NCBI RefSeq assembly: GCF_017876165.1 | Contig: NZ_JAGINQ010000012.1 | Span: 62,001-126,000 of the forward strand | Source: Azospirillum soli | GTDB taxonomy: Bacteria; Pseudomonadota; Alphaproteobacteria; Azospirillales; Azospirillaceae | DNA: 64,000 nucleotides | Reading direction: 5' to 3' | In this document: piece after piece, positions 1 through 9,130 of the stretch | How the letters are laid out: each line of letters opens with the position of its first letter | How positions within the stretch are numbered: the first letter of the stretch is position 1 | Program-made: the position numbers and the translations under genes | The notes under the pieces: generated by a model | The model's database searches: none | What the model was told of the DNA's origin: nothing | The model's input: only the letters and a program-made list of their open reading frames with translations

Positions 1-243
1 CTTGGTCGCCGGGTCCTCCAGCGCCATGAACCAGTCGTAGCGCATGATCTGCGAGCCCTGCGTAGCGTAATAGTACCACTGGCGGGCGCCGTCGTCGTTC
101 CAGTTCTGGTCGAGGTACCAGAGGTCGCCGACCTGCTTCGGCGGATTGACCGAAACGGGCCGCGGCGGGGCGGGCGGCGGTTCGGCGCAGGCGCCGAGCA
201 GCATGGTTCCTGCGGCGAGGGTGGTTAGCAGGCGGGCTTTCAT
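1..243 (-). CDS. Lipoprotein, N-terminal fragment, possibly RoxA-like diheme cytochrome c family
   Basis: Only the first 81 codons lie in the window; the gene runs off the left edge. The protein starts MKARLLTTLAAGTMLLGAC, a type II signal peptide with lipobox LLGAC, so the mature protein is expected to be a lipid-anchored envelope protein. After a Pro-rich linker come GDLWYLDQNWNDDGARQWYY and then TQGSQIMRYDWFMALEDP. From memory, this pattern (water/aromatic-rich, then TQGS and YDWF.ALE) resembles the N-terminus of diheme cytochrome c proteins of the RoxA/RoxB and peroxidase-like group. No CxxCH is visible because the gene is cut, so that assignment is an inference. The lipoprotein call itself is firm. 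Confidence 0.6.
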   Translation of the reverse strand, partial: MKARLLTTLAAGTMLLGACAEPPPAPPRPVSVNPPKQVGDLWYLDQNWNDDGARQWYYYATQGSQIMRYDWFMALEDPATK

Positions 244-446
244 CCCTGATCGCTCCTGAAGGATGTTCGGCGGGCATGCCGGAGATCCTCAGACGCTAGA
301 CGTGATAACAACCTCCATGCTTCATTTTGTGCGCCCAACCTCCTCATCGAGGGGCTTTGATGCAGTTTGCGCACCCAAAAGATGCAAAATTGCAACGCAA
401 CGCCTACGAATGAATGCCGTGGCGGGCGCACCCCTCACGCTTCGCC

Positions 447-470
447 GGCCGAGTCCTATGCGACTCGGCC
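447..470 (-). terminator. Hairpin downstream of the transglutaminase/amidoligase gene
   Basis: GGCCGAGTC and GACTCGGCC form a perfect 9-bp stem with a 6-nt loop, starting 15 bases past the stop of the minus-strand gene. There is no T-run, so it may be a weak intrinsic terminator or an mRNA 3' end stabiliser. The right arm continues into a second palindrome (462-475), which allows an alternative fold. Confidence 0.4.
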
Positions 471-484
471 GAGTCCGGCCAGCC

Positions 485-3400
485 TTAGCCCCGTCGCAAG
501 TCCAGCGTCATGGGGAACTGCGGGTTGCGCTCCTCCGCCGGGACGGCCATCGGGCCGGGCGTGTGCCCGAACGGGAAGAAGCGGGCGAGCCGCCGTCCCT
601 CCGCCTCGTTGGCGTTGACCGGGAAGGTGTCGTAGTTGCGCCCGCCGGGGTGCATGACATGATAGGTGGCGCCCCCGATCGACCGCTCCGCCCAGGTGTC
701 CACGATGTCGAAGACCAGCGGCGTGTGCACGGGGATGGTCGGGTGCAGGCAGGACGGCGGCTGCCACGCGCGATACCGCACGCCGGCCACGAACTCCCCC
801 TCCATGCCCGTGGGGATCAGCGGCACGCGGCGCCCGTTGCAGGTGATGGCGTAGCGCGCGTCGGTCAGCCCGGTGACCCGCACCTGCACCCGCTCGACCG
901 AGCTGTCCACGTAGCGCACCGTGCCGCCGCCGCCCGGCTCCTCGCCCAGCACGTGCCAGGGCTCCAGCGCCATGCGCAGCTCCAGCGTCATGCCGCGCTG
1001 CGCCACATGCCCATAGACCGGGAAGCGGAAGTTCATGTGCGGCGCGAACCACGATTCCTCGATCGCGTAGCCGTGCTCCTTCAGGTCGGCCAGCACGTCG
1101 GCCAAGTCCTGCTGCACGAAGAAGGGCAGCATGAAGCGGTCGTGCAGCTCCGTTCCCCAGCGCACCAGCTTGCCCTTGTACGGAGCTTTCCAGAAGCGCG
1201 CGACCAGCGCCCGCATCAGCAGTTGCTGGGTCAGGCTCATCTCCGCGTGCGGCGGCATTTCGAAGGCGCGGAACTCCACCAGACCCAGCCGCCCGCTGGA
1301 GCTGTCGGGTGAATAGAGCTTGTCGATGCAGAACTCCGCCCGGTGGGTGTTGCCCTGCACGTCGGTCAGCAGGTTGCGCAGCACCCGGTCCACCAGCCAG
1401 GGTGGGCAGTTCCCCGTCTCCGCCGCCCGGTCGATCTGGTTGAAGGCGATGTCCAGCTCGTAAAGCGTGTCGTCGCGCGCCTCGTCCACGCGGGGCGCCT
1501 GGCTGGTCGGGCCGATGAACAGGCCGGAGAAGACGTAGGACAGGGCAGGGTGGTTCTGCCAATAGGTAATCAGACTGCGCAGCAGGTCCGGCCGGCGCAG
1601 GAACGGGCTGTCCGCCGCCTTGGCGCCGCCCATCACCACGTGGTTGCCGCCGCCGGTGCCGCAGTGGCGCCCGTCGATCATGAACTTCTCGGCACCCAGC
1701 CGCGACTGCCGCGCGTCCTCGTACAGGTCGATGGTGTTGCGCACTAGTTCGTCCCAGCTGTGGGCCGGGTGGATGTTCACCTCGATCACGCCCGGATCCG
1801 GCGTCACGGCCAAGGAGTTCAGGCGCGGGTCCTTCGGCGGCTGGTAGCCCTCGATCACCACCGGCATGTCGAGTTCGACCGCCGTGGCCTCGATCTCCGC
1901 CAGCATCGCCAGATAGTCCTCCAGCGTGTTCATCGGCGGCATGAACAGGTGGATGCGCCCCTGGCGCGCCTCGCAGGTCAGCGCCGTGCGCACCACCCAC
2001 CAAGCTGACTTGCCTTCCTCGGGCAATTCGGTGCGCACCTCGGCCATAGCGCGCTGCAAGCGCTCCATCCGCTTGTCGCGGTTCTGCCGGTCCGCCTCTT
2101 CCCGGAGCGCGTGCTGGCGCAACGGCACCCGGTTCGGCGGCAGTGGCGCCCGCTCTTCGAACGGATCCGTCTCCCACGAGTAGGGATAGTCCTGCAGCGC
2201 CACCCAGGGCAGGGAGCCCAGCGGCAGCCGGTAGCCGACCGGGCTGTCGCCCGGCATCAGCAGCAGCCGCTCCTGACGCAGCGGCCAGGAACTCGACAGC
2301 CACACCGGCCCCTGCTGAGTCACCTTGCGGTTGATCGGCAGCGCGAAGCCCACCGGCTCGTTCAGGCCGCGCACGAAGACGCGGGCCAACCGCGCGCGCT
2401 CCTCCTTGTCCTCCAGCTTGCTGTCCAGCGGATCGACGTTGACCGGCAGCAGCGATTCGCGGCGCAGGTAATGCCAGGGGTCCTCATAGGCCGCCAGCAC
2501 CAGCGCCGGGTCCAGCCCCAGCTTCCTCCCCAGCGTGACCAGGAAGGTGCCGGCGTCCTGCGCCGTGTGGCCGTAGTCCGTGTCTTCGCGCGCCAGCAGG
2601 TCGGCGTTGTTCCACAGCGCCCCGCCGTCGCGGCGCCAATAGACGGTCATCGCCCAGCGCGGCAGCGATTCGCCCGGATACCACTTGCCCTGCCCGAAAT
2701 GCAGCAGCCCGCCCGGCGCGAAGCGGTTCTTCAGTCGGTGGATCAGGTCGGCGGCCAGCTTGCGCTTGTTGGGACCCAGCGCGGTCGTGTTCCACTCCGC
2801 CCCATCCATGTCGTCGATGGACACGAAGGTCGGCTCGCCGCCCATGGTCAGGCGCACGTCGCCGGCCTTCAGATCCTCGTCGACTTTGTGGCCCAGCGCA
2901 TCGATCCTGGACCACTGTTCCGGCGAGTAGGGCTTGGTGACGCGCGGCGCCTCATAGATGCGGGTGACGGACATCTCGTGCCCGAACTCCACCTCGCACT
3001 TGTCCACCAGCCCGGAGATCGGCGCGGCCGACGACGCATCGGGCGTGCAGGCCAGCGGAATGTGCCCTTCGCCGGCCAGCAGGCCGGAGGTCGGATCCAG
3101 CCCGACCCAGCCGGCGCCGGTTAGGAACACCTCGGTCCAGGCGTGCAGGTCGGTGAAGTCGGCTTCCGGCCCGGACGGGCCGTCCAGCGCCTTCTGATCG
3201 GCGGTCAGCTGGATCAGGTAGCCGGACACGAATCGCGCCGCCAGCCCCATGTGCCGCAGGATCTGCACCAGCAGCCACGCGGAATCGCGACACGACCCGG
3301 TGCGCTTGCCCAGCGTCTCCTCGCAACTCTGGATGCCCGGCTCCAGCCGGATGACGTAACCGATGTCCTGTTGCAGGCGCTGGTTGATGGCGACCAGGAA

Positions 3401-3829
3401 GTTGATGGTCGGTGTCGGTTCGCGCGATATCCCCGTCAGATACTCCGCCAGCAGCGGCCCCGGCTCCTCGACCTCCAGATAGGGGCGCAGTTCGCGCTCC
3501 AGCCATGGCTCGTAGTCGAAGGGGGCCTTGGTTGCCTTCTCCTCCAGGAAGAAGTCGAACGGGTTGATGGCGGCGATCTCGGCGACCAGATCGACCTCGA
3601 CCACGAACTCCCGCGTCTTTTCCGGGAAGACAAAGCGCGCCTGATAGTTGGACTGCGGATCCTGCTGCCAGTTCAGGAAATGCTGCTTCGGCGTGACGCG
3701 CAGCGAGTAGCTGAGAATCGGTGTACGGCAGTGCGGGGCCGGACGCAGCCGGACGATCTGCGGTCCCAGATTGACCAGCCGGTCATAGCGGTAAATGGTC
3801 TTATGGTTGAGAGCGACGTGGATCGCCAT
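485..3829 (-). CDS. Transglutaminase-like protein fused to DUF2126 putative amidoligase
   Basis: The product has 1114 aa from the ATG at 3829 (MAIHVALNHKTIYRYD). Longer frames upstream look like noise, and this start is the usual one for the family. Residues 1 to about 85 match the bacterial transglutaminase N-terminal domain. A transglutaminase/protease core follows, with a likely catalytic triad of Cys (TGSCRDSAW, about residue 178), His (DLHAWTE, about 228) and Asp (GLDPTSG, about 243). The remaining 800 or so residues are the DUF2126 region, which family descriptions regard as a putative amidoligase related to glutamine-synthetase/GCS2 folds. No signal peptide is visible, so it should be cytoplasmic. 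In other genomes such proteins sit beside circularly permuted ATP-grasp and alpha-E proteins; no such partners are seen here. A role in making or cutting an amide-linked peptide is inferred from the domains only. Confidence 0.85.
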   Translation of the reverse strand: MAIHVALNHKTIYRYDRLVNLGPQIVRLRPAPHCRTPILSYSLRVTPKQHFLNWQQDPQSNYQARFVFPEKTREFVVEVDLVAEIAAINPFDFFLEEKATKAPFDYEPWLERELRPYLEVEEPGPLLAEYLTGISREPTPTINFLVAINQRLQQDIGYVIRLEPGIQSCEETLGKRTGSCRDSAWLLVQILRHMGLAARFVSGYLIQLTADQKALDGPSGPEADFTDLHAWTEVFLTGAGWVGLDPTSGLLAGEGHIPLACTPDASSAAPISGLVDKCEVEFGHEMSVTRIYEAPRVTKPYSPEQWSRIDALGHKVDEDLKAGDVRLTMGGEPTFVSIDDMDGAEWNTTALGPNKRKLAADLIHRLKNRFAPGGLLHFGQGKWYPGESLPRWAMTVYWRRDGGALWNNADLLAREDTDYGHTAQDAGTFLVTLGRKLGLDPALVLAAYEDPWHYLRRESLLPVNVDPLDSKLEDKEERARLARVFVRGLNEPVGFALPINRKVTQQGPVWLSSSWPLRQERLLLMPGDSPVGYRLPLGSLPWVALQDYPYSWETDPFEERAPLPPNRVPLRQHALREEADRQNRDKRMERLQRAMAEVRTELPEEGKSAWWVVRTALTCEARQGRIHLFMPPMNTLEDYLAMLAEIEATAVELDMPVVIEGYQPPKDPRLNSLAVTPDPGVIEVNIHPAHSWDELVRNTIDLYEDARQSRLGAEKFMIDGRHCGTGGGNHVVMGGAKAADSPFLRRPDLLRSLITYWQNHPALSYVFSGLFIGPTSQAPRVDEARDDTLYELDIAFNQIDRAAETGNCPPWLVDRVLRNLLTDVQGNTHRAEFCIDKLYSPDSSSGRLGLVEFRAFEMPPHAEMSLTQQLLMRALVARFWKAPYKGKLVRWGTELHDRFMLPFFVQQDLADVLADLKEHGYAIEESWFAPHMNFRFPVYGHVAQRGMTLELRMALEPWHVLGEEPGGGGTVRYVDSSVERVQVRVTGLTDARYAITCNGRRVPLIPTGMEGEFVAGVRYRAWQPPSCLHPTIPVHTPLVFDIVDTWAERSIGGATYHVMHPGGRNYDTFPVNANEAEGRRLARFFPFGHTPGPMAVPAEERNPQFPMTLDLRRG

Positions 3830-4086
3830 GGATGCCCACCCGTTGCCTGCCAAAGCTGTCGCCGGCCGAGACAGTTCGACGGGCGGATCGCGCACGTTAA
3901 CACCGATGTGCACGCGCCGACAGGGCTGTGTTGCAGCGCACAACGCGGATCAGTTGCGCAAAAGTCACGCTTTTGTCCGATCTCGGGGCGATGCCATTTA
4001 CACCTATGATTCCCGCCTTATAAGCAGGGATCCTGTTCCATCGAATCGGATGATGCGCGGGCGCGAGTGAAGGGTGCTTTCCGGGT

Positions 4087-5013
4087 ATGGTATCGTTGGC
4101 GACCTCGTCGATGAGCGGTGGTTCCCGTGCGGGCGCTTCGGCCCCCGGCGGCGGCACGCGTGGCGTGGTCACCGGAAAGTACTTCAACTTCAATCCCTTA
4201 CCGCCGCCGCCGGACATTCTCGGCAATCCGCTCGTCGTCCCCGACCTGCCGACCCACAAGCGGCCGAAGGAAAACTGGCGCAGCCGTTTGCAGCGCTTCC
4301 TGGCGCGCCTGCACCTTGGCAGCCAGTCGGCCCAGACCAAGCTGCGCTGGAAGGTGCAGGACACGGCCGCCTCGGTTATCGCGTCGGTGTCGGCGTCGGC
4401 CTCCCTGCTGGCGGAGCGCCGATCTCCCGCCGCGCGCAAGAACTCGACGGTTCCGGTCATCGTGGTGCGCCACCCCTACCATCTGCGCCACGTGTTCGAG
4501 CTGATTCCGCAGCTGCCCGACGCGCTGGCGCCGGAACGCCGCTTTCTCGAACTGCTGATGGGCCGCATCCTGCGCCGTTACGGCGAACAGATGGCTTTGA
4601 TGAAGGGATCTCCCTTCTCCTTCGAGAACGAGGCGCGCGAGTATTTCTTCGCCGGCTTCAAGCTTGAAAGGCAGCTCAAGAACGTCAGCGGCGCCGACGA
4701 GCGCTTTGCCGCCCTGCAAGCGATTTACATCAACTATTTCCACGGCCGCAATTACTACTACTATGCGCTGTTGCGCCGGGAGAAGCTGGCCCCGGACAAC
4801 AAGCTGTTCATGCTGTTCTCGCGCGCCGTCTATTTCATGGCCCGCGTGGACTGGAATGGGGAGCTTCTGGACAAGCCCAACCCGCGCTCCCTGCCGAGCC
4901 GCGACGACGTGATGTTCTTCGTTCAGCGTGACAAGACGGTCCTGACGCGCTATCGCAGCGACCAGGATTTCCAGCGGCAGGTCAAGAGCGTGCTGGAAGC
5001 ATTTCCGGCGTAA
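4087..5013 (+). CDS. Hypothetical protein, 308 aa
   Basis: I do not recognise a family. The frame is closed and ends 11 nt before the next gene on the same strand, suggesting co-transcription. The first 80 residues are Gly/Pro/Ser-rich and basic with no clear signal peptide. Residues about 120-300 look globular and contain aromatic-rich stretches (NYYYYALLRREKLAPDNK; MLFSRAVYFMARVDWNGE). No nucleotide-binding or catalytic motif stands out. A second in-frame ATG lies at codon 9 (4111); neither start has a strong Shine-Dalgarno sequence. Codon pattern and base composition match the neighbours. Confidence 0.7.
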   Translation: MVSLATSSMSGGSRAGASAPGGGTRGVVTGKYFNFNPLPPPPDILGNPLVVPDLPTHKRPKENWRSRLQRFLARLHLGSQSAQTKLRWKVQDTAASVIASVSASASLLAERRSPAARKNSTVPVIVVRHPYHLRHVFELIPQLPDALAPERRFLELLMGRILRRYGEQMALMKGSPFSFENEAREYFFAGFKLERQLKNVSGADERFAALQAIYINYFHGRNYYYYALLRREKLAPDNKLFMLFSRAVYFMARVDWNGELLDKPNPRSLPSRDDVMFFVQRDKTVLTRYRSDQDFQRQVKSVLEAFPA

Positions 5014-5024
5014 GGGTTTCCTCG

Positions 5025-5813
5025 ATGCGGGCAGCGATTTTCCTGGTCTCCGTGCTGATGACGGGCTCCGCCTTCGCGGCGGACGGCTCCGCCGCCGATT
5101 GCGCGACGGCCGAGACGCCGACCGCCCAGCTCATCTGCCGCGACGCCGCGCTCGCCGCCGCCGGGGAAAAGCTCGACACCACCGTGAAGGCCTTCGGTGA
5201 TGCCACCGGCGAGGTTGGCCGCAAGGCGCTCGCCGCCGGTCAGCATGCCTGGGTTCAGCGCCGCGACGCCGCTTGCCCGGTGACCAGCGCCGACCTTGCC
5301 GACTCCAAGAAGTCGAAGGAGCGTGCGGGCTGCCTCCTGCGCCTGACCGCCGAACGGACCAAGGCGCTGGAAGACAATCTGTCCGCCCGCCGCGCGCCGG
5401 TCGCCGACCAGCCTTTGACGATCACCGATGCCGTCCCGCCGCGTCTGCCGGCGGCGTCGGCAAAGCCGTCGCTTCCGAAGCGCCCGGCCGGCGTCGCCGG
5501 CGTCGCCGGCCGCTGGGCCAAGGCCGACCCGCAAACCCGCACGCCCATCGACGACTGCCGCACCTCCTATCTGGAAGTGTCCAAGGAGGCGGCGATCAGC
5601 CTGAACGACCCGCGCATCCCCAGCTTGCCCATTCAGGGCCGCCTGACTCTGGCCGACGGTGACCCGGCGCAGGGTCTCACGTTTGGTGCCGACGGCACCG
5701 GCCCCAAGGGCGAGTTGCGCCTTGATGCCGCCGAGGCCCCGCGCCTCGACCGCTTGTTCCTGCGCCTGAAGCAGCCGCTGTCCTTCGGCGCCACCTTCGT
5801 CCGCTGCCGCTGA
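5025..5813 (+). CDS. Secreted LprI-like (DUF1311) protein
   Basis: The product has 262 aa. The N-terminus MRAAIFLVSVLMTGSAFAAD is a classical Sec signal peptide, cleaved after SAFA. Residues about 25-120 resemble the LprI/DUF1311 domain: paired cysteines (DCATAETPTAQLIC), repeated Ala/Leu helices, a W in QHAWVQRRDAAC and a later Cys in RAGCLLRLTAERT. The family includes the mycobacterial lysozyme inhibitor LprI, but lysozyme inhibition is not established for most members. The C-terminal 120 residues have two more cysteines and no match I know. It follows the unknown 308-aa gene closely and is probably co-transcribed with it. A second LprI-like gene lies at 60 kb. Confidence 0.7.
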   Translation: MRAAIFLVSVLMTGSAFAADGSAADCATAETPTAQLICRDAALAAAGEKLDTTVKAFGDATGEVGRKALAAGQHAWVQRRDAACPVTSADLADSKKSKERAGCLLRLTAERTKALEDNLSARRAPVADQPLTITDAVPPRLPAASAKPSLPKRPAGVAGVAGRWAKADPQTRTPIDDCRTSYLEVSKEAAISLNDPRIPSLPIQGRLTLADGDPAQGLTFGADGTGPKGELRLDAAEAPRLDRLFLRLKQPLSFGATFVRCR

Positions 5814-5888
5814 CGCCCGATCTGGCTTCGTTGCCGTTCTTCCGATAGGCCTTTGCCCCGTCAATGGACGTATTGCGCGCCGATCCGA

Positions 5889-6362
5889 TCACCACAGATC
5901 GGGTTTGCTCACCATCAGATGGATGATAACCAGCACTGAGATGAAGGCGGGCCAACCGAGGGCGAACCAATAGCGGCTGTAGCGCCAATAGGTTTCCGGC
6001 AGCGGTGTCCCCTCGGCCGCCGCCGTCTTAGCCATCTTCGCCATCTGGATCTGAAGCCAGACCACCGGTAGCCAGCAGGCGCCGGTGATGGCGTAGAGGA
6101 TCACCGCCGCCACGATCCAACTGGCGGTGACGCCATAGCCGACCGAGACGGCAAGCATCACCCCGGTGACGAACTGGGATACGACGGAGGGGGCCGTGAA
6201 CAGCCAATCCGCCAGCACGACGTTGCGGGCGATCACGGCAACAACCTTGGGATCGCCGGAACGATAGCCCATCCATCCGTGAAAGGCAGTGCCTAGGCCG
6301 GTGCCGAACAGCAGGGTCGCGCCGACGATGTGGATGTAGCGGAGCAGATGATACTCGTCCAT
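5889..6362 (-). CDS. DUF2269 family integral membrane protein
   Basis: The product has 157 aa and four predicted membrane helices. The first begins at YIHIVGATLLFGTGLGTAF, typical of DUF2269. Residues around SRYWFALGWPAFISVLVII form the last helix. The ATG follows directly on the TGA of the SDR-DoxX gene (no intervening base), so translational coupling with that gene is likely. DUF2269 proteins are often found next to SDR/DoxX proteins. Biochemical function is unknown; a role in membrane redox chemistry would be a guess. Confidence 0.85.
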   Translation of the reverse strand: MDEYHLLRYIHIVGATLLFGTGLGTAFHGWMGYRSGDPKVVAVIARNVVLADWLFTAPSVVSQFVTGVMLAVSVGYGVTASWIVAAVILYAITGACWLPVVWLQIQMAKMAKTAAAEGTPLPETYWRYSRYWFALGWPAFISVLVIIHLMVSKPDLW

Positions 6363-7622
6363 TCAGTCGTCCTCCAGTGCGATCAGCGCCGCCGTCCCGG
6401 CAAGCACCGGCAGATTCTTGAGAATGGGGCCGAAGGGATGCAGCCAATGCGCTGGTGCGAACAGGGTGACGAGCGCCGTGTAGCCCACCACCACGGCCAA
6501 TTGCGTCCACAACACAGTGCGCCGCCGCCGGCCATGAACGGCCAGCAAGGCAATGCCGAGGACCAAGTCCGCAGCGGCGCCTCCATAGAGCAACAGTGTC
6601 GCGAACGGGCCGTGCAAGCCCATTTCGGCCAACAGTTCGTATCCGAGCGCCGTCGAAACCATCGCGGAGATGAGGCCCGTTCCGATCCACAAGGCGGCCA
6701 TGGCGGCCAGCAGCGCCCATCGCGGAACCAACAGGCGCGCGGCCGTCCTGTCCGATGGGCCGGCCGGCGAGTGGCGCACCAAGGCGGTGGCGATCGGGGT
6801 CGGAGAAAGGCGGACCGCTTCCCAAAGGCTGCGCCCGGTCACCCGGTTCGGCAAAGCCAGACAGGCGGCGAGTTCGCGCGACAGCGGCACGCCGCCGAAC
6901 AGCTCGCCGACAAGCCCGGCAACGGGGAACGCAGCCTTTGGCACCGGCAGACGGACGGGTGGATTGCGCCCCAGCCACACGGCGAAGGCGTGAATCAAGG
7001 CCACCGTTCCCATGACATCGGGGCCGCCGGCCTCAAGGACGCCGACGGGCATGTCAGGATTCGTCGCCAGTGCTGCGATTCCATGCGCAAGGTCATGCAC
7101 ATGCACGGGTTGAAGTTCCGCGCCGGCGACGTCAAGCGCCATGCCCACGGCGGCAAGCGATGCGAACATGCGCGAACTCGCGCCTTCCCGGCCAACGACG
7201 ACTGAAGGACGGACGATTGCCACCGCCGTGCGGTGCTCCTTCCCCAACCGCAGGGCGGCTTCGTCGGACGCCGCCCGCTGGCGGAGGAAATCGGCGGGTG
7301 CGTCGGACGACGCCCCGAGCGCCGACAGGACCACCAAGCGGGTGACGCCACCGGCGACCGCCTGCCGGGCAAAGGTCAGGGCAAAGTCGCGGTTTGCTTC
7401 GGCGGCGTTGGCGCCGGCCACGCCCACAGCGTTTATCGCGACGTCGTATCCGCGCAGTGACGGCACTCCGGCAACGAGGTCGATGACCTCCGCTTCCGGA
7501 AAAGCGGCTGCCAGTCGACACGGAGCGCGCCCGGCCACCGTTACGGCATGTCCCCGATCAAGCAGCGCCGCGACGATGCGCCGGCCTATAAACCCGCTCG
7601 CTCCCGCGACGATGACGCGCAT
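6363..7622 (-). CDS. SDR-family NAD(P)-binding protein with C-terminal DoxX-like membrane domain
   Basis: The product has 419 aa. The start at 7622 (MRVIVAGASGFIGRRI) has GGAGAGG five bases upstream; an in-frame TTG 18 nt earlier is less likely. Residues 1 to about 290 are an atypical/extended SDR (NmrA or NAD-dependent epimerase-like) with the dinucleotide motif GASGFIGR near the N-terminus. Residues about 295-419 hold four hydrophobic helices resembling DoxX. Such fusions are common in proteobacteria and are usually annotated simply as SDR oxidoreductase. The substrate is unknown. The stop abuts the start of the DUF2269 gene, making a two-gene operon. Confidence 0.85.
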   Translation of the reverse strand: MRVIVAGASGFIGRRIVAALLDRGHAVTVAGRAPCRLAAAFPEAEVIDLVAGVPSLRGYDVAINAVGVAGANAAEANRDFALTFARQAVAGGVTRLVVLSALGASSDAPADFLRQRAASDEAALRLGKEHRTAVAIVRPSVVVGREGASSRMFASLAAVGMALDVAGAELQPVHVHDLAHGIAALATNPDMPVGVLEAGGPDVMGTVALIHAFAVWLGRNPPVRLPVPKAAFPVAGLVGELFGGVPLSRELAACLALPNRVTGRSLWEAVRLSPTPIATALVRHSPAGPSDRTAARLLVPRWALLAAMAALWIGTGLISAMVSTALGYELLAEMGLHGPFATLLLYGGAAADLVLGIALLAVHGRRRRTVLWTQLAVVVGYTALVTLFAPAHWLHPFGPILKNLPVLAGTAALIALEDD

Positions 7623-7951
7623 GATCCTCTCCGGCGGCAACCGCTCGATCCGTTCGTGAATTGGACGGGAAGAACTGTACCGCCGCCAGACGTTGTGGTC
7701 GCCGCCGAGAAGTGCGGCTGAACGCCGCCAGCGTCGCTACGTGGGGAGCGGGCCGTTAACCAATACAACATTCATGGAAATGTGTTGCGCAGGTTAATGC
7801 CATGCTTCTCGTGCGTATGCGCATCGTCGTGCAGCGACTGCGCAATGAAGGCTCTGATTTGTAATGAGAAAACGCCAGTTTCGTCCGTTGAGCAGATTTG
7901 AGAACCCGCTAAATCTGCACAGCAATGGACAATGATAGAAATCGAACAATT
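7623..7951. other. 329-bp intergenic region with two inverted repeats, no gene seen
   Basis: The region lies between the 3' end of galM and the 5' end of the SDR gene, both on the minus strand, so it should hold the SDR operon promoter and the galM 3' end. It is AT-richer than its surroundings. Two perfect 8-bp inverted repeats are present: TTGCGCAG (7785-7792) with CTGCGCAA (7838-7845), and GCAGATTT (7892-7899) with AAATCTGC (7911-7918). The second lies about 33 bp beyond the galM stop and could be its 3' hairpin, although it lacks a T-run. I see no credible coding frame. Confidence 0.5.
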
Positions 7952-8902
7952 CTAAACCTTATCCAGCTGGAAACGGACGGTTCCGCTCAGCCGCTCGCCG
8001 GGCTTAAGGGTTATAAGGCCGGCGTCCGTCTCCTCGGCGTGGTTGATCGCGTCGGTCATGTGGGTGACGGGCTCGACACACAAATAGTCTTCGCCCTCTG
8101 GCGCGTAGACCACCAGATGGCCGAAGGGACCGTCCGCCAGCAAGGTCAGGTGCAGACCGGATCCCAGTTCGGCGCCCGGCCCAATGCCCGGCCATGTCAG
8201 GGTCGCCAAGCCGTCCCAGCCGGTGAAGCCGTTGTCCAGCACGGTGCGGTCCATCGTCACGCCATCGGGGAAAGCCCAGACGCCGGGCAGAGGCGCCCGC
8301 TCCACCGGCAGCATGGTCAGGCCGTTCAGCCAGACGGCACCGACCCGCGCCGTCAGCACCGTGCCCGGCGGCTTCGGAAAGTAGGGGTGCAGGCCGATCC
8401 CGGCCGGCATTGGCGCTTGATCGTTGTTGGTCACGTCGAGGGCGACCGTCAGCCCGTCTTCTCTCAGCGCGAAGGTCTGTGATGCGGTGTAGGTCCACGG
8501 CCAAGCGTCGGCCGGATGCCGGAAAGACAGGCGGGCGGCGGCCTCCGTCCGCTCCTCCACCCGCCAGTGGGCGCGCCATGCATGGCCGTGAATGGCGTGC
8601 GGGCAGCCGGGCAGGTCGAGCGGCAGGCGCACCTCCCGCCCGTTGAAGCGGAAATGGCCGGCGTCGATGCGGTTGGAGAAGGGGATCAGCGGAAAGCAGC
8701 CCATGTCGATGGCCGACCCGGCGCGCATGGCCTCCGCCGAGGCGGGACGCATCAGTTCCACGGTTCCCTTGGGGCCGTGCCACGTCAGCCGGGCGATGGA
8801 GCCGCCGTGCCGCGGGCTCAGCACGCATTCGATGGTGCCCCCCATCGAAGAACGGTGCCGCAGCGTGACGAAGTCGTCGGTGTGGCCGGTTTCGGCGCCC
8901 AT
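7952..8902 (-). CDS. galM: Aldose 1-epimerase (mutarotase) family protein
   Basis: The product has 316 aa starting at the ATG at 8902, which has GGAGG just upstream; the open frame continues another 57 codons but those residues are not family-like. It is expected to interconvert alpha and beta anomers of hexoses in the cytoplasm. Family landmarks are a conserved Asn/Arg pair (PFSNRID), His in HAIHGHAWR, His in GIGLHPYFP, and the likely catalytic Glu in CVEPVTHMTDA. Length fits the family (300-350). It may be a galactose/glucose mutarotase or a looser relative acting on another sugar; there is no sugar-pathway neighbour to decide. Confidence 0.88.
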   Translation of the reverse strand: MGAETGHTDDFVTLRHRSSMGGTIECVLSPRHGGSIARLTWHGPKGTVELMRPASAEAMRAGSAIDMGCFPLIPFSNRIDAGHFRFNGREVRLPLDLPGCPHAIHGHAWRAHWRVEERTEAAARLSFRHPADAWPWTYTASQTFALREDGLTVALDVTNNDQAPMPAGIGLHPYFPKPPGTVLTARVGAVWLNGLTMLPVERAPLPGVWAFPDGVTMDRTVLDNGFTGWDGLATLTWPGIGPGAELGSGLHLTLLADGPFGHLVVYAPEGEDYLCVEPVTHMTDAINHAEETDAGLITLKPGERLSGTVRFQLDKV

Positions 8903-9130
8903 ATCGGCCTCCTGGCGGTCGGTCGCCGACCGGGTATCGCACACAGCGTGGGGAAAAGGGAAGCGCGTCCGCACCCGGCCGATGGACACAAAAAAAGACG
9001 TTTCGCATGCGGAATTGCGACGATTAGTATACCGCGCATTATATACGGGCTGTTTACCGTACACGCCCGACAATGATCCCTTCTATTCCCGGCCGTCACC
9101 GGCCGCGCCGCATTCCTTTGTAGGGACAGC

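Noticed and set aside
456..2303. Long open frame on the minus strand, in another frame of the transglutaminase/amidoligase gene
   Set aside because: Gly/Ala/Arg-rich shadow typical of high-GC DNA; the 485-3829 frame has recognisable domains and catalytic residues.
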